From assembly GCA_003994795.1 (NCBI GenBank), contig AP018269.1:1801346-1865345 (forward strand): DNA of 64,000 nucleotides. Reading direction: 5' to 3'. Numbering within the stretch: the stretch's first letter is position 1; each line of letters starts with the position of its first letter. This stretch comes from Cylindrospermum sp. NIES-4074 (lineage in GTDB: Bacteria; Cyanobacteriota; Cyanobacteriia; Cyanobacteriales; Nostocaceae). Positions 27,758 to 36,887 of this stretch are shown here, one piece after another. The translations under genes and the position numbers were made by a program. The notes below the pieces were generated by a model. It ran no database searches and had not been told where the DNA came from. It saw only the letters and a program-made list of their open reading frames with translations.

Positions 27758-29161
27758 ATGATTAACCAAGAAATATTAGGTAATCGCTACGAAGTTCGAC
27801 AGCAGTTAGGAAAAAAGGCAGGGCGGCGATCGCTTTTAGCTCGCGATCTAGCCACTGGTGAATTAGTGGTTGTCAAGTTACTTACTTTTGGTAGTGATTT
27901 TGAATGGGATGATCTCAAACTGTTTGAGCGGGAAGCCGAAACTCTAAAATCTTTGTCACATCCCCATATTCCTCGATATTTAGACTATTTTGAGGTAAAT
28001 TCACCTACCATCAAAGGATTTGCTCTAGTACAAACTTATATCCCTGCCCAAACTCTAGAGCAATATTTACAAACTGGCCGGACTTTTACAGAAGTTGAAG
28101 TTAAAGAAATAGCCACAGCACTATTAGAAATTTTGATTTACCTACATGGATTGCATCCGCCCGTAATCCACCGTGATATTAAGCCTAGCAATATTTTATT
28201 GGGAGAGCGTTCTGGCAATAGTATTGGGCAAGTTTATTTAATTGATTTTGGCTCAGTGCAAACGGTTTTGGCGGCAGAAGGCGCAACTCGGACTGTGGTT
28301 GGTACTTATGGCTATATGCCACTAGAACAGTTTGGGGGACGCACGGTGGCTGCATCTGACCTTTATAGTTTAGGGGCAACGTTGATTTATTTGGTGACGG
28401 GGACTCAGCCAGCAGATTTACCCCAAAAGGATTTTCGCATTCAGTTTGAGCAAGTTGCTAATCTCAGTCCCAGTTTTACTCACTGGTTGCAGTGGATGAC
28501 TCAACCGAGTTTAGAACAGCGTTTGAGTTCTGCGGCTGTGGCACTGAAAGCTTTGCATGAGTCACAGATTCCCCGCACTCATGCTTTAACTGTTGGTAAA
28601 CCAGCCGGGAGCAAAATACAACTGACTAAAAATGGGGATGTTCTGGAAGTGATTATTCCCCCAATAGGCTTTCAAGGGTCGATGGTGTATACAGGTTTAT
28701 TTGCGATCGCCTGGAATTCCTTTATCCTATTTTGGACAATTGGTGCTTTAGCGGCACCTTTTCCTGGCAACATCCCCTTTGCTTTATTCTCACTTCCCTT
28801 TTGGGGCGCTGGCTTTTCTATGGTGTATGGTCTACTTTCTGGTCTATTTGGCAGCATCCGACTGCGTATAGATCGCCAGCACATTGCCTTTACCTACAAG
28901 TTATTAGGATTTAAAATCTCTCGTCACCGTCCATCAGCTAGAGAAAACATCACCAAGCTGGTTTACATTCCTCAACACTTAACCAAAGATTCTGAAGGTA
29001 ACGACACTCTAACGCCAGCACAATTGGATATTTGGGTTGGAGTGCAAAAATATTATCTTGGTGGTGCTGGTAGCAGTATTAAATCTGAAGCGGAACTGGA
29101 ATGGCTAGCTGATGAATTGAGGTATTGGTTAGGTATGGAGATTACGAGAGAGAAAATCTAG
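27758..29161 (+). CDS. Serine/threonine protein kinase with C-terminal membrane segments
   Basis: A 467-residue Hanks-type kinase. Catalytic residues are in place: Lys40 (LVVVKLL), H-R-D-I-K-P-S-N with Asp140, and D-F-G with Asp163 (LIDFGSV), then a GTYGYMPLEQFGG activation segment. The glycine-rich loop is degenerate (LGKKAGRRSLLA). After the kinase domain (about residues 10-270), two hydrophobic segments (FAIAWNSFILFWTIGALAA; FWGAGFSMVYGLLSGLFG) precede a C-terminal domain of about 110 residues (IRLRIDRQHIAFTYKLLGF). That domain looks like a membrane-anchored output or sensor with no name I know. It is followed 33 bases later by a close paralogue, so the pair arose by tandem duplication. 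The substrate is unknown. Confidence 0.92.
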   Translation: MINQEILGNRYEVRQQLGKKAGRRSLLARDLATGELVVVKLLTFGSDFEWDDLKLFEREAETLKSLSHPHIPRYLDYFEVNSPTIKGFALVQTYIPAQTLEQYLQTGRTFTEVEVKEIATALLEILIYLHGLHPPVIHRDIKPSNILLGERSGNSIGQVYLIDFGSVQTVLAAEGATRTVVGTYGYMPLEQFGGRTVAASDLYSLGATLIYLVTGTQPADLPQKDFRIQFEQVANLSPSFTHWLQWMTQPSLEQRLSSAAVALKALHESQIPRTHALTVGKPAGSKIQLTKNGDVLEVIIPPIGFQGSMVYTGLFAIAWNSFILFWTIGALAAPFPGNIPFALFSLPFWGAGFSMVYGLLSGLFGSIRLRIDRQHIAFTYKLLGFKISRHRPSARENITKLVYIPQHLTKDSEGNDTLTPAQLDIWVGVQKYYLGGAGSSIKSEAELEWLADELRYWLGMEITREKI

Positions 29162-29194
29162 CTGCAATCACTCTAACTATCAAAAATATTTTCT

Positions 29195-30589
29195 ATGACT
29201 GGTAAAATATTAGGCGATCGCTACGAAGTTCAGCAGCAATTAGGCAAGAAGGCAGGACGGCACACAGTCTTAGTTCGCAACATACAAACTCAGGAACTAG
29301 CCATTATCAAGTTACTCACTTTTGGGAGTGATTTTGAATGGGATGATCTTAAGCTATTTGAGCGAGAAGCTGAAACTTTAAAATCTTTAACACATCCCCA
29401 AATTCCTCGATATTTAGACTATTTTGAAATAAATTCACCTACCACTAAAGGATTTGCCCTAGTACAAACTTATATCCCCGCTCAAACTCTAGAGCAATAT
29501 TTACAAGCTGGGCGGATTTTTACAGAAGCTGAAGTTAAAAAGATAGCTAAAGCACTTTTAGAAATTCTTATTTATCTACATGGGCTACATCCACCTGTAA
29601 TCCACCGTGATATTAAGCCTAGCAATATTTTATTGGGAGAGCGTTCTGGTAATAATGTTGGTCAAGTTTATTTAGTCGATTTTGGCTCAGTACAAACTGT
29701 TTTGGCAACAGAAGGCGCAACTCGGACTGTGGTAGGTACTTATGGCTATATGCCACAGGAGCAATTTGGGGGACGCACCGTGGCTGCATCTGACCTTTAT
29801 AGTTTAGGTGCAACTTTAATTTATTTGGTGACGGGTACTCAGCCAGCAGATTTACCCCAAAAGGATTTTCGCATTCAGTTTGAACAAGTTGCTAATCTTA
29901 GTCCCAACTTTAGTAACTGGTTGAAGTGGATGACGGAACCCAGTTTAGAAAAGCGGTTAAGTTCTGCCAGTGAAGCACTTAAAGCTTTAAATAAACCGCA
30001 GTTTCAAAATACAACTGCTTTAACTGTAATAAAACCTGCTGATAGTAAAATTCAACTGACCAAAACTAAGAATACTCTAGAGATTATTATTCCGCCCGTT
30101 GGCTTTCGTACGTCTACGGTGTCCACAGGTTTAGTTATCATAATCGTTAACTCATGGTTCCTGAATTATTTAATTATGGTGCTACAGACACCTTTTCCTA
30201 GCAACTTATTCTTCCTTGTGTTGTTCCTTTGCCTTTGTGGTGCTGGCTTGGTTTTACTGTATAACTTTCTCTTTGGTTTGTTTGGACGCATCCGGCTGCG
30301 CCTCAACCAGCAGCAAATTTCTTTAACCCGCGAAATGTTTGGAGTTAAATTCAATTATCCTCAACCAGCACAGAGAAAAGATATATGTATGCTCCAACGT
30401 ATCAGAGAATATGTGCACAAAGAATTTGGGCGCGGTTCATTTAAAGTCAAAGCGCAAATTATTATTTGGGCTGGAAAACGGTTAAAATATGAAATTGGAG
30501 GTAACAATGAGTTAATTACTGAACCAGAACTCGACTGGCTTGCTCATGAACTGAGCGACTGGTTAGGTCTAGAAATTAGAAGGGAATAA
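29195..30589 (+). CDS. Serine/threonine protein kinase, tandem paralogue
   Basis: A 464-residue kinase with the same architecture as the preceding gene. The catalytic residues Lys39, Asp139 (H-R-D) and Asp162 (D-F-G) are intact, and GTYGYMPQEQFGG forms the activation segment. The kinase domain is very similar to its neighbour. The membrane and C-terminal parts have drifted (LVIIIVNSWFLNYLIMVL; RIRLRLNQQQISLTREMFG), which suggests selection for different sensing or membrane roles after duplication. The two genes are 33 bases apart and are probably one transcript. Confidence 0.92.
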   Translation: MTGKILGDRYEVQQQLGKKAGRHTVLVRNIQTQELAIIKLLTFGSDFEWDDLKLFEREAETLKSLTHPQIPRYLDYFEINSPTTKGFALVQTYIPAQTLEQYLQAGRIFTEAEVKKIAKALLEILIYLHGLHPPVIHRDIKPSNILLGERSGNNVGQVYLVDFGSVQTVLATEGATRTVVGTYGYMPQEQFGGRTVAASDLYSLGATLIYLVTGTQPADLPQKDFRIQFEQVANLSPNFSNWLKWMTEPSLEKRLSSASEALKALNKPQFQNTTALTVIKPADSKIQLTKTKNTLEIIIPPVGFRTSTVSTGLVIIIVNSWFLNYLIMVLQTPFPSNLFFLVLFLCLCGAGLVLLYNFLFGLFGRIRLRLNQQQISLTREMFGVKFNYPQPAQRKDICMLQRIREYVHKEFGRGSFKVKAQIIIWAGKRLKYEIGGNNELITEPELDWLAHELSDWLGLEIRRE

Positions 30590-30701
30590 CCATTATTTGC
30601 AAGTTAATGTTCCATCAGTTGCCAGCAGTTGGAACATAAAAAATTTTATTAAATCGGTATAGTTCTATAGTTAATTACAGAGGCTTTAGAGGTAAGTGAA
30701 T

Positions 30702-30875
30702 ATGTTTGGATTGGGATGGCCGGAACTGGGTGTAATTGCTATTGTCGCTGTTTTGATTTTTGGCCCTAAGAAGATTCCTGAACTGGGAAAAGTCTTAGGT
30801 AAAAGCCTCAGAGGTTTTCAGGAAGAGCTGAAAAATCACCATGACGAAACTAATTCCGAAGAAGAACGAAAATAA
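30702..30875 (+). CDS. tatA: Twin-arginine translocase subunit TatA/E
   Basis: A 57-residue protein: one N-terminal membrane helix (PELGVIAIVAVLIFGPKKIP), a glycine hinge (FGPKKIPELG) and an amphipathic helix (KVLGKSLRGFQEELK), then a charged tail (HHDETNSEEERK). This is the standard TatA/TatE layout; TatB proteins are longer with a different tail. TatA oligomers form the pore moving folded proteins across the thylakoid or plasma membrane. It starts at ATG 30702, preceded by GAGGTAAG. It is short enough to be missed by a 60-residue cutoff. Confidence 0.93.
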   Translation: MFGLGWPELGVIAIVAVLIFGPKKIPELGKVLGKSLRGFQEELKNHHDETNSEEERK

Positions 30876-30881
30876 TCAATA

Positions 30882-30909
30882 GTAGAGACGCAGCTCCAAC
30901 CGTCTCTAC
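30882..30909. terminator. Convergent hairpin between tatA and cphA
   Basis: AGTAGAGACG and CGTCTCTACT form a 10-bp stem around a 10-base loop, midway between the convergent tatA and cphA stop codons. It belongs to the GTAGAGACG palindrome family seen at 15203-15232 and 19231-19271. Confidence 0.65.
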
Positions 30910-30916
30910 TATGTGA

Positions 30917-33622
30917 CTATAAAAACGTATTGACAACAGAAGAAGGTGTAGTCCCATTTTGAGAATCGGCGATCGCAGTTGAGGGGTTTTGTGCCTGTAT
31001 CTCCTCGTTCACTACACCACGCGCCCTGATTAACTTAATCGCGCGGTTAACACTTTCTGGCAAAATTACCACCAGACTGTTATCAGGAGCCGTGTCTAAG
31101 CCTTTGTTAATCGCTTGGGTTTCATCCAAAATGGATTCAAAGCGGCAATTAGGCTTAACTTGGGTGATGCCTTTAGTAATTAATGCAGCGGCTGAACCCC
31201 GTGGCCGTCCCCTGGTGTCATCATCTTCTTTGATAATGATGTAGTCAAAAATATCTGCTGCTAGTTTGCCTAAGGTGATAAAATCTTCATCGCGGCGATC
31301 GCCAGGGCCACCAACTACGCCAATCCTCTGTCCATTTGTCCAGTTACGGACAAATGATCCCACCGCTTCGTAACTAGCGGGGTTGTGGGCATAGTCCACC
31401 AAAGCGTGAAATTTCCCCAAATTAAAGAGATTCATCCGTCCCGGCGTTTGACTGACTGAAGCCCGGAACGTCCTTAAGCCAGCACGAATCTGCTCTATGG
31501 TGACGTTTTGGACAAAAGCTGCCAAACTTGCGGCTAAAGCATTAGCAATCATAAATGGCGCTCGGCCGCCCATTGTCAAGGGGATATTTTCTGCTCTTTC
31601 TATTCGATGTGTCCAATCGCCTTTGACAATTGACAGATAGCCATTTTCATATACTGCGGCTACTCCTCCCTTCTGAATATGCTTCCGCACTAATTCCGAG
31701 TCTGGGTTCATAGTGAAGTAAGCAATATTCGCTTTAGTTTTCTCTGACATGGCAGCTACACGGTGATCATCGGCATTAAGCACCGCATAGCCATCAGGGA
31801 ATACTGCTTCTGCTACTACACTCTTGAGGTTAGCTAACTGTTCAATGGTATCTATATCGCCGATTCCTAGATGATCAGCCGCTACGTTTAACACCACACC
31901 CACATTAGCCGCTTCAAAGCCCAGTCCAGAACGAAGAATACCACCACGGGCTGACTCTAACACTGCTACTTCTACAGTTGGATCTTGCAGGATAACGTGG
32001 GCGCTTTGGGGGCCAGTGTTATCTCCAGCTTCTACTAAGTAATCGCCGATGTAAGTTCCGTCTGTAGTCGTATAACCTACTACCTTACCTGTTTGCTTAT
32101 AAATATGTGCTAACAGACGGGTAGTAGTGGTTTTGCCATTTGTACCTGTGACGCTAAGGATGGGAATTTGGCTGGATTGTTCGTTGGGGAACAGCATATC
32201 CATCACTGCACCAGCTACGTTGCGGGGGATGCCTTGACTAGGGGCAACGTGCATCCGGAAGCCGGGGGCGGCGTTAACTTCGACAATTACACCATCCACT
32301 TCCCTCAATGGGCGGCTAATATCTGTAGTGACGATATCCAAGCCGGCAATATCCAAACCGATAATCTTCACTACTCGTTGAGCTAACCAAACGTTTTCCG
32401 GGTGGATTTCGTCGGTGCGGTCTACGGCACTACCACCTGTACTCAAGTTGGCTGTTGCCCGCAGATAACAAATTGTGCCTTTGGGTGGCACGCTGTTGAG
32501 GGTGTAACCTTGCCTTTCTAGTAGCTGGTAGCTGGTGCGGTCTAGTTCAATTTTGGTGAGGACGTTATCATGACCTTCACCGCGATTTGGGTCTTGGTTA
32601 GTTTCCTCAATCAGTTCAGCGATGGAGGATCTACCATTCCCAATCACATGAGCTGGCACACGTTCGGCTACTGCCACTACTTTGCCATCTACCACCAAAA
32701 CTCTATGGTCACGCCCAACATAATACCGCTCGACAATGATTGACCGGGAAACCTGTCTGGCTGCTTCATAGCCGGCCTCAGCTTCTTCCCAAGTTCTGAT
32801 ATCGATGGTGATGCCGCGTCCATGATTACCATCTAGTGGTTTGGTAACAATGGGATAGCCACCAACTTGTTCAATGGCTTCTTCCAAATCGTCCAAGAAG
32901 TTGATCACCGTACCTCTGGGTACTGGGACACCAGTGGCTGCGAGGATGCGTTTGGTGGCTTCTTTGTCGCAAGCTAGTTCTACCCCTAAAATGCCAGTGT
33001 TGTCTGTCATTGTGGCTTGCATCCGCTTCTGGTTCACACCGTAGCCCAGCTGAATCAAAAAGCGTGCTGCTAGGGGCATCCAAGGAATACCTCTTTTTTC
33101 TGCTTCTTTGACGATCGCCTCTGTAGAAGGCCCCAAAGAAGCATCACGGCAGAAGTCTTTTAGGTCTTGGATGTCTTGTTCTAGTTCTGCCTTTGGATAA
33201 CGACCTCGATCAACAATACTTTGGCACAGCCTCACTGCTGCACGTCCAGCGTAGCGCCCCGCTTCCTCGTTTAGATACTCGATCACTACCTGGTAAATTC
33301 CAGGTGTGGCGGTTTCGCGGGTGCGACCAAAACCTACGTGCATTCCAGCTAATTCCTGAAGTTCTAAGGCTACGTGTTCCACGATATGGCCCATCATAGT
33401 GCCTTCTCGTACCCGCATCAAAAAACCACCGCGACAGCCAGGCGAGCAATAGTGACCCTCCAGACTTGGCAGCGCCTCAACTAATCCTTCATAAAAGCCA
33501 GGGATTTCATTCGAGGGCGTCTCGGCAAGGTTTTCTAGATCGAGGCGCATGACGATCAGCTTGTGGCGTCGAATGCTCCAGTAGTTTGGGCCGCGTAAGG
33601 TCTGGATCTTGAGGATTCTCAT
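30917..33622 (-). CDS. cphA: Cyanophycin synthetase
   Basis: A 901-residue enzyme polymerising aspartate and arginine into cyanophycin, the nitrogen store of cyanobacteria. The N-terminal domain starts MRILKIQTLRGPNYWSIRR. An ATP-grasp domain (about 215-480; PIVTKPLDGNHGRGITIDI, IVEVNAAPGFRMHVAP) adds Asp. A Mur-ligase domain with the P-loop VTGTNGKTTTTRLL (about 490-505) adds Arg, and its C-terminal lobe contains DYAHNPASYEAVGSF. The ATG at 33622 is the family start; a frame to 33652 adds ten residues without homology. It follows cphB on the same strand with a gap of about 170 bases, the cphB-cphA order of cyanobacterial cph operons. Confidence 0.97.
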   Translation of the reverse strand: MRILKIQTLRGPNYWSIRRHKLIVMRLDLENLAETPSNEIPGFYEGLVEALPSLEGHYCSPGCRGGFLMRVREGTMMGHIVEHVALELQELAGMHVGFGRTRETATPGIYQVVIEYLNEEAGRYAGRAAVRLCQSIVDRGRYPKAELEQDIQDLKDFCRDASLGPSTEAIVKEAEKRGIPWMPLAARFLIQLGYGVNQKRMQATMTDNTGILGVELACDKEATKRILAATGVPVPRGTVINFLDDLEEAIEQVGGYPIVTKPLDGNHGRGITIDIRTWEEAEAGYEAARQVSRSIIVERYYVGRDHRVLVVDGKVVAVAERVPAHVIGNGRSSIAELIEETNQDPNRGEGHDNVLTKIELDRTSYQLLERQGYTLNSVPPKGTICYLRATANLSTGGSAVDRTDEIHPENVWLAQRVVKIIGLDIAGLDIVTTDISRPLREVDGVIVEVNAAPGFRMHVAPSQGIPRNVAGAVMDMLFPNEQSSQIPILSVTGTNGKTTTTRLLAHIYKQTGKVVGYTTTDGTYIGDYLVEAGDNTGPQSAHVILQDPTVEVAVLESARGGILRSGLGFEAANVGVVLNVAADHLGIGDIDTIEQLANLKSVVAEAVFPDGYAVLNADDHRVAAMSEKTKANIAYFTMNPDSELVRKHIQKGGVAAVYENGYLSIVKGDWTHRIERAENIPLTMGGRAPFMIANALAASLAAFVQNVTIEQIRAGLRTFRASVSQTPGRMNLFNLGKFHALVDYAHNPASYEAVGSFVRNWTNGQRIGVVGGPGDRRDEDFITLGKLAADIFDYIIIKEDDDTRGRPRGSAAALITKGITQVKPNCRFESILDETQAINKGLDTAPDNSLVVILPESVNRAIKLIRARGVVNEEIQAQNPSTAIADSQNGTTPSSVVNTFL

Positions 33623-33793
33623 GGGAATAGGTAGATGGAGATTCGGAACCAAAATTCTAGTTTCTTACTGGAATTGACCGCTAAACTGTTCAAAACAAAC
33701 AGTTTTTTCTTTTTACATGGTATTCCTCTAATTTTTCTACAGCAAACAATCAATGAGCGGTCAATTCAGTGTAACCTCTGATACTCTCTCCCG
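33623..33793. other. cphB-cphA spacer
   Basis: About 170 bases without a hairpin strong enough to call a terminator. Co-transcription of cphB and cphA is plausible, though a separate cphA promoter may also sit here. Confidence 0.5.
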
Positions 33794-34657
33794 TCAGCTG
33801 GAGATCCGATGCACGGCGGGTAGAACAGTTCGCTGGTAAAGGTGAAAGCGATCTCCGTAGCTGAGGATATGTAGACGCAAATTATGCACGGTTAGTGGCT
33901 CATTGGCACTGACATGGGGTTCGTTGGTGTGAGTAATTTCTGTGGGATCAACAATTGTCACACTGCCTTTGCCCATAACTTGTAGCCAGCCATCGCGTTC
34001 AAACACAGCACAAGTATCTTCATCAATGCCAATACCCAGGCGATCGGGATGAGCGGCGATCGCACTAATTAACCGACCCATGCGATTACGGTTGTGGAAG
34101 TGTTGGTCTACAATCACTTCGGGAATAAATCCCAAACCCGTTGCCATATCTACTAGGGAACGATTTGGTGACTCACCACTACCACCACCAGCAATCATAT
34201 GATGCCCCATTACTGCTGCCCCCGCACTGGTGCCGGCTAAGGTCAGTTGCCCGGCCCTCACCCGCTGGCGGATAATTTCCATTGCTGGTGTGTCTGACAG
34301 AACGCCACAAAGGCGCAGTTGGTCTCCTCCTGTCAAAAACACCCCAGTACAGGCTTCTAGGGATGCTTTAAACTGGGGGTTTTCACACTGTTCCCGTTCG
34401 CGAATGTCTAAGATCTCAACCTTATTAGCACCCATTTCTTCAAAAATGCGAATGTACCGACCACCGATGATGGCGGGTTCGCGGGAGGCTGATGGAATAA
34501 TTGTAATATACGCCTTACTAGCTCCAGCGCGACCAAAGAAAGTTCTCAGGATTTCGCGTCCATGAACCTTGTCTTCTGCGCCTCCGATAACCAGAACGGC
34601 GGTTTTAGTAGCTTGGGGTGTCCTCATTTCCAGCGATTTAGCTTCTAATTGCGGCAT
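33794..34657 (-). CDS. cphB: Cyanophycinase
   Basis: A 287-residue serine exopeptidase of the S51 family that releases beta-Asp-Arg dipeptides from cyanophycin. The nucleophile serine lies in LAGTSAGAAVMGHHMI. GGDQLRLCGVL and VDQHFHNRNRMGRL (histidine) complete the family signature. The ATG at 34657 is chosen because ACAGGAG stands about six bases before it; the upstream ATG at 34690 lacks this. Cyanophycinase and synthetase from one operon would balance storage and release of nitrogen. The 5' leader can form nested hairpins (see 34693-34753). Confidence 0.95.
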   Translation of the reverse strand: MPQLEAKSLEMRTPQATKTAVLVIGGAEDKVHGREILRTFFGRAGASKAYITIIPSASREPAIIGGRYIRIFEEMGANKVEILDIREREQCENPQFKASLEACTGVFLTGGDQLRLCGVLSDTPAMEIIRQRVRAGQLTLAGTSAGAAVMGHHMIAGGGSGESPNRSLVDMATGLGFIPEVIVDQHFHNRNRMGRLISAIAAHPDRLGIGIDEDTCAVFERDGWLQVMGKGSVTIVDPTEITHTNEPHVSANEPLTVHNLRLHILSYGDRFHLYQRTVLPAVHRISS

Positions 34658-34692
34658 TGTGTTTCTCCTGTCAACAACTTCAGGAGCCATCG

Positions 34693-34753
34693 CCTTGGAC
34701 GGGTTTCCAAGGCACTCCGTTGGGCGGGTAATGCCCGACTTGAAGGAAGTGCC
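34693..34753 (-). promoter_or_regulatory. Structured leader in front of cphB
   Basis: On the cphB strand the leader can form CCTTGG...CCAAGG (34693-34712) and GGCACT...AGTGCC (34711-34753, enclosing a CGGG...CCCG hairpin). The two stems share bases 34711-34712, so full forms compete. It could be a regulatory leader or merely a dispersed palindrome; I cannot distinguish these. Confidence 0.35.
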
Positions 34754-35386
34754 GTCGGCTTGTGGCGAATGGCGTGTGAATTTAACAAGGTTTAGTAGCC
34801 TGTTTATTTTCGCCCTTTGCTTCTTTGAGAGGACACTTTTTTGAAGTTTAGAGCGGCGTCAGCCACAACCCCAACTTCTCACTTGACGCACACGATGCCT
34901 CAGTTTTCTTGTGTCCGTTGCCGTTCCTCAAAGCCAGCGCCTTTTCATCTCATCCACTTTTCCCAGACTAGTTTTTATAGTGCTGGGGGCTAGGGTAGGA
35001 CATTTTTGGGCGGCAGTCCATCCAAGTTGGGGAATCTGCCTACAATACTGCCTCCTGTTGCGGAAAGTGTCTATTTCTTCGGACTTGGGACTAGGGTTCC
35101 CCTCTAGGCTTGGGGGCGAGCAGGTCTTGACACACTTTTTTCTGAGGCTGGCTGGATGCATCCTGGAAGTTGTTAACTTTGAGCAGATTATTAATTTAAA
35201 TGTAGTTGTGACAATATTTAAACATAAATTAAGTAATTAGAAAAACTTTTGATCCCAAAAAAAGCCAAGAGTTCGGGTACTTTTAGATACTATTGATTAA
35301 ATCTATCTGTATTTTTACCCCAATTTGGCGAATTGTGGTTGCTAGATATTTAAATCTAAGATTAGTGTCCTTGAATACGAATTACT
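34754..35386. other. Divergent region between cphB and trmD
   Basis: About 630 bases without a gene. Frames inside it (for example 34911-35240) lack ribosome sites and family resemblance. The part at 35075-35140 (GGACTTG ... CAGGTCT arms around GACTAGGGTTCCCC) is unusually GC-rich and foldable, so a small RNA is conceivable but unsupported. The right 220 bases are AT-rich, fitting a trmD promoter. Confidence 0.45.
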
Positions 35387-36118
35387 GTGCGCTTTGATAT
35401 AGTTACGCTTTTTCCTGATTGTTTTAGCTCGGTTCTGAGTTCTGGTCTGCTGGGTAAAGCCCTAGCCAAACAGATTGCCCAAGTGCATCTGGTTAATCCC
35501 AGGGACTTTACCACTGATAAGCACCGGAAAGTAGATGATGAACCCTACGGTGGCGGCGTGGGGATGCTGATGAAGCCAGAGCCAATCTTTGCCGCCGTGG
35601 AGTCGCTGCCGACTCTACCTCGAAGAGAGGTGATTTTGATGAGTCCCCAAGGTCAAACTATAAATCAACCGTTGTTACGAGAGTTGGCGACCAATTATGA
35701 CCAATTAGTAGTAATTTGCGGACATTATGAAGGGGTGGATGATCGGGTGTTGCATTTAGTGACTCGTGAGGTGTCTTTGGGCGATTTTATTCTCACTGGT
35801 GGAGAAATTCCCTCTATGGCTTTGATTAATGGCGTAGTGCGGCTTCTACCGGGAACTGTGGGTAAAGTAGAGTCTATCAAATCCGAAAGTTTTGAAGAGG
35901 GTTTGTTAGATTATCCCCAATACACTCGTCCAGCCAACTTTCGGGGCTGGCAAGTGCCAGAAGTCTTGCTGAGTGGGAATCATGCGGAAATTGCTCGCTG
36001 GCGCCACTCTCAACAAATTAAAAGAACAGGCGATCGCCGTCCCGATTTGCTGGAAAAATGGCAACAGGAGCAGGGGAGCAGGGGAGTAGGGGAGATGGGG
36101 GAGATGGGGGAGAAATAA
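35387..36118 (+). CDS. trmD: tRNA (guanine37-N1)-methyltransferase
   Basis: A 243-residue SPOUT methyltransferase that makes m1G37 in tRNAs and so prevents +1 frameshifting. The GTG start gives MRFDIVTLFPDCF, the family N-terminus. The knotted SAM site is present (VICGHYEGVDDRV; DFILTGGEIPSMALINGVV). The C-terminal RNA-binding helix region ends near HSQQIKRTGDRRPDLLEKW. The last dozen residues (GVGEMGEMGEK) are encoded by GGGGGAGAT low-complexity DNA and are not part of the family domain, so repeat DNA has supplied a new tail and stop codon. ispF follows 43 bases downstream. Confidence 0.96.
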   Translation: MRFDIVTLFPDCFSSVLSSGLLGKALAKQIAQVHLVNPRDFTTDKHRKVDDEPYGGGVGMLMKPEPIFAAVESLPTLPRREVILMSPQGQTINQPLLRELATNYDQLVVICGHYEGVDDRVLHLVTREVSLGDFILTGGEIPSMALINGVVRLLPGTVGKVESIKSESFEEGLLDYPQYTRPANFRGWQVPEVLLSGNHAEIARWRHSQQIKRTGDRRPDLLEKWQQEQGSRGVGEMGEMGEK

Positions 36119-36158
36119 TAACTGACTAATGACCAATGACTAATGACTAATGACTAAA
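36119..36158. repeat. TGACTAA heptamer array
   Basis: Five TGACTAA/TGACCAA units between the trmD stop and the ispF start. It creates an alternative upstream ATG (36150) for ispF. Confidence 0.8.
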
Positions 36159-36161
36159 ACA

Positions 36162-36656
36162 ATGAATATTCGTATTGGTAACGGCTACGATATCCACCGA
36201 CTAGTGAGCGATCGCCCTTTAATTTTAGGCGGAATCCACATTCCCCACGAATTAGGTCTACTGGGTCATAGTGACGCTGATGCCCTCACTCACGCCATCA
36301 TGGATGCCATGCTGGGGGCATTATCCTTGGGGGATATCGGTCATTATTTTCCCCCCAGCGATCCTCAATGGGCAGGGGCAGATAGTTTAGTACTATTAAC
36401 TCAAGTACACCAACTAATTCGCTCTCAAGGTTGGCAAATCGGCAATATCGACTCCGTAGTAGTCGCAGAACGTCCCAAATTAAAGCCGCATATTCCCCAA
36501 ATGCGCGACAAGCTAGCGACTGTTTTAGAATTACAACCAAATCAAATTGGCATTAAAGCTACCACCAACGAAAAGCTGGGCCCCACCGGCAGGGAAGAAG
36601 GTATTTGTGCTTATGCTGTCGTCTTGTTGGTAGCTGCTGATGAACTCAAAAATTAG
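36162..36656 (+). CDS. ispF: 2-C-methyl-D-erythritol 2,4-cyclodiphosphate synthase
   Basis: A 164-residue enzyme of the MEP isoprenoid pathway that cyclises CDP-ME2P to MEcPP, releasing CMP. Metal-binding residues are visible in GYDIHRL and [34 protein letters not shown] and [18 protein letters not shown] are the other signatures. Length is typical (about 160, trimer). The ATG at 36162 begins [12 protein letters not shown], the family start; the ATG at 36150 lies in the heptamer repeat. It probably shares the trmD transcript. Confidence 0.96.
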   Translation: MNIRIGNGYDIHRLVSDRPLILGGIHIPHELGLLGHSDADALTHAIMDAMLGALSLGDIGHYFPPSDPQWAGADSLVLLTQVHQLIRSQGWQIGNIDSVVVAERPKLKPHIPQMRDKLATVLELQPNQIGIKATTNEKLGPTGREEGICAYAVVLLVAADELKN

Positions 36657-36887
36657 AAAATGGTTAGCGCAGAAATAAACAAAAAACCCTTAACTACTTG
36701 GGAGAATCAAAAAAATGGAAACTATAAAATGTATTCCTGAGCAGTAATAATGACTTGGAAAAAACAGAAGTTCAAGAATTTTTACGAAATGCTGGCATAA
36801 ATAAGTATTTATTTAGCCGACACCCAAAAGTTTATGGGATGGCTAAATTGTCAGCAAATCTAAATTTATTATTCATTTATTAAACTT

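Noticed and set aside
34911-35240. Plus-strand open frame of 109 codons between cphB and trmD
   Set aside because: No ribosome-binding site, unlike any family I know, and composition (many Cys, Leu, Phe) is unlike the neighbouring genes.
34754-35386. Possible rnpB, tmRNA or 6S RNA in the long divergent spacer
   Set aside because: None of the conserved primary-sequence blocks I know for these RNAs was found on either strand.
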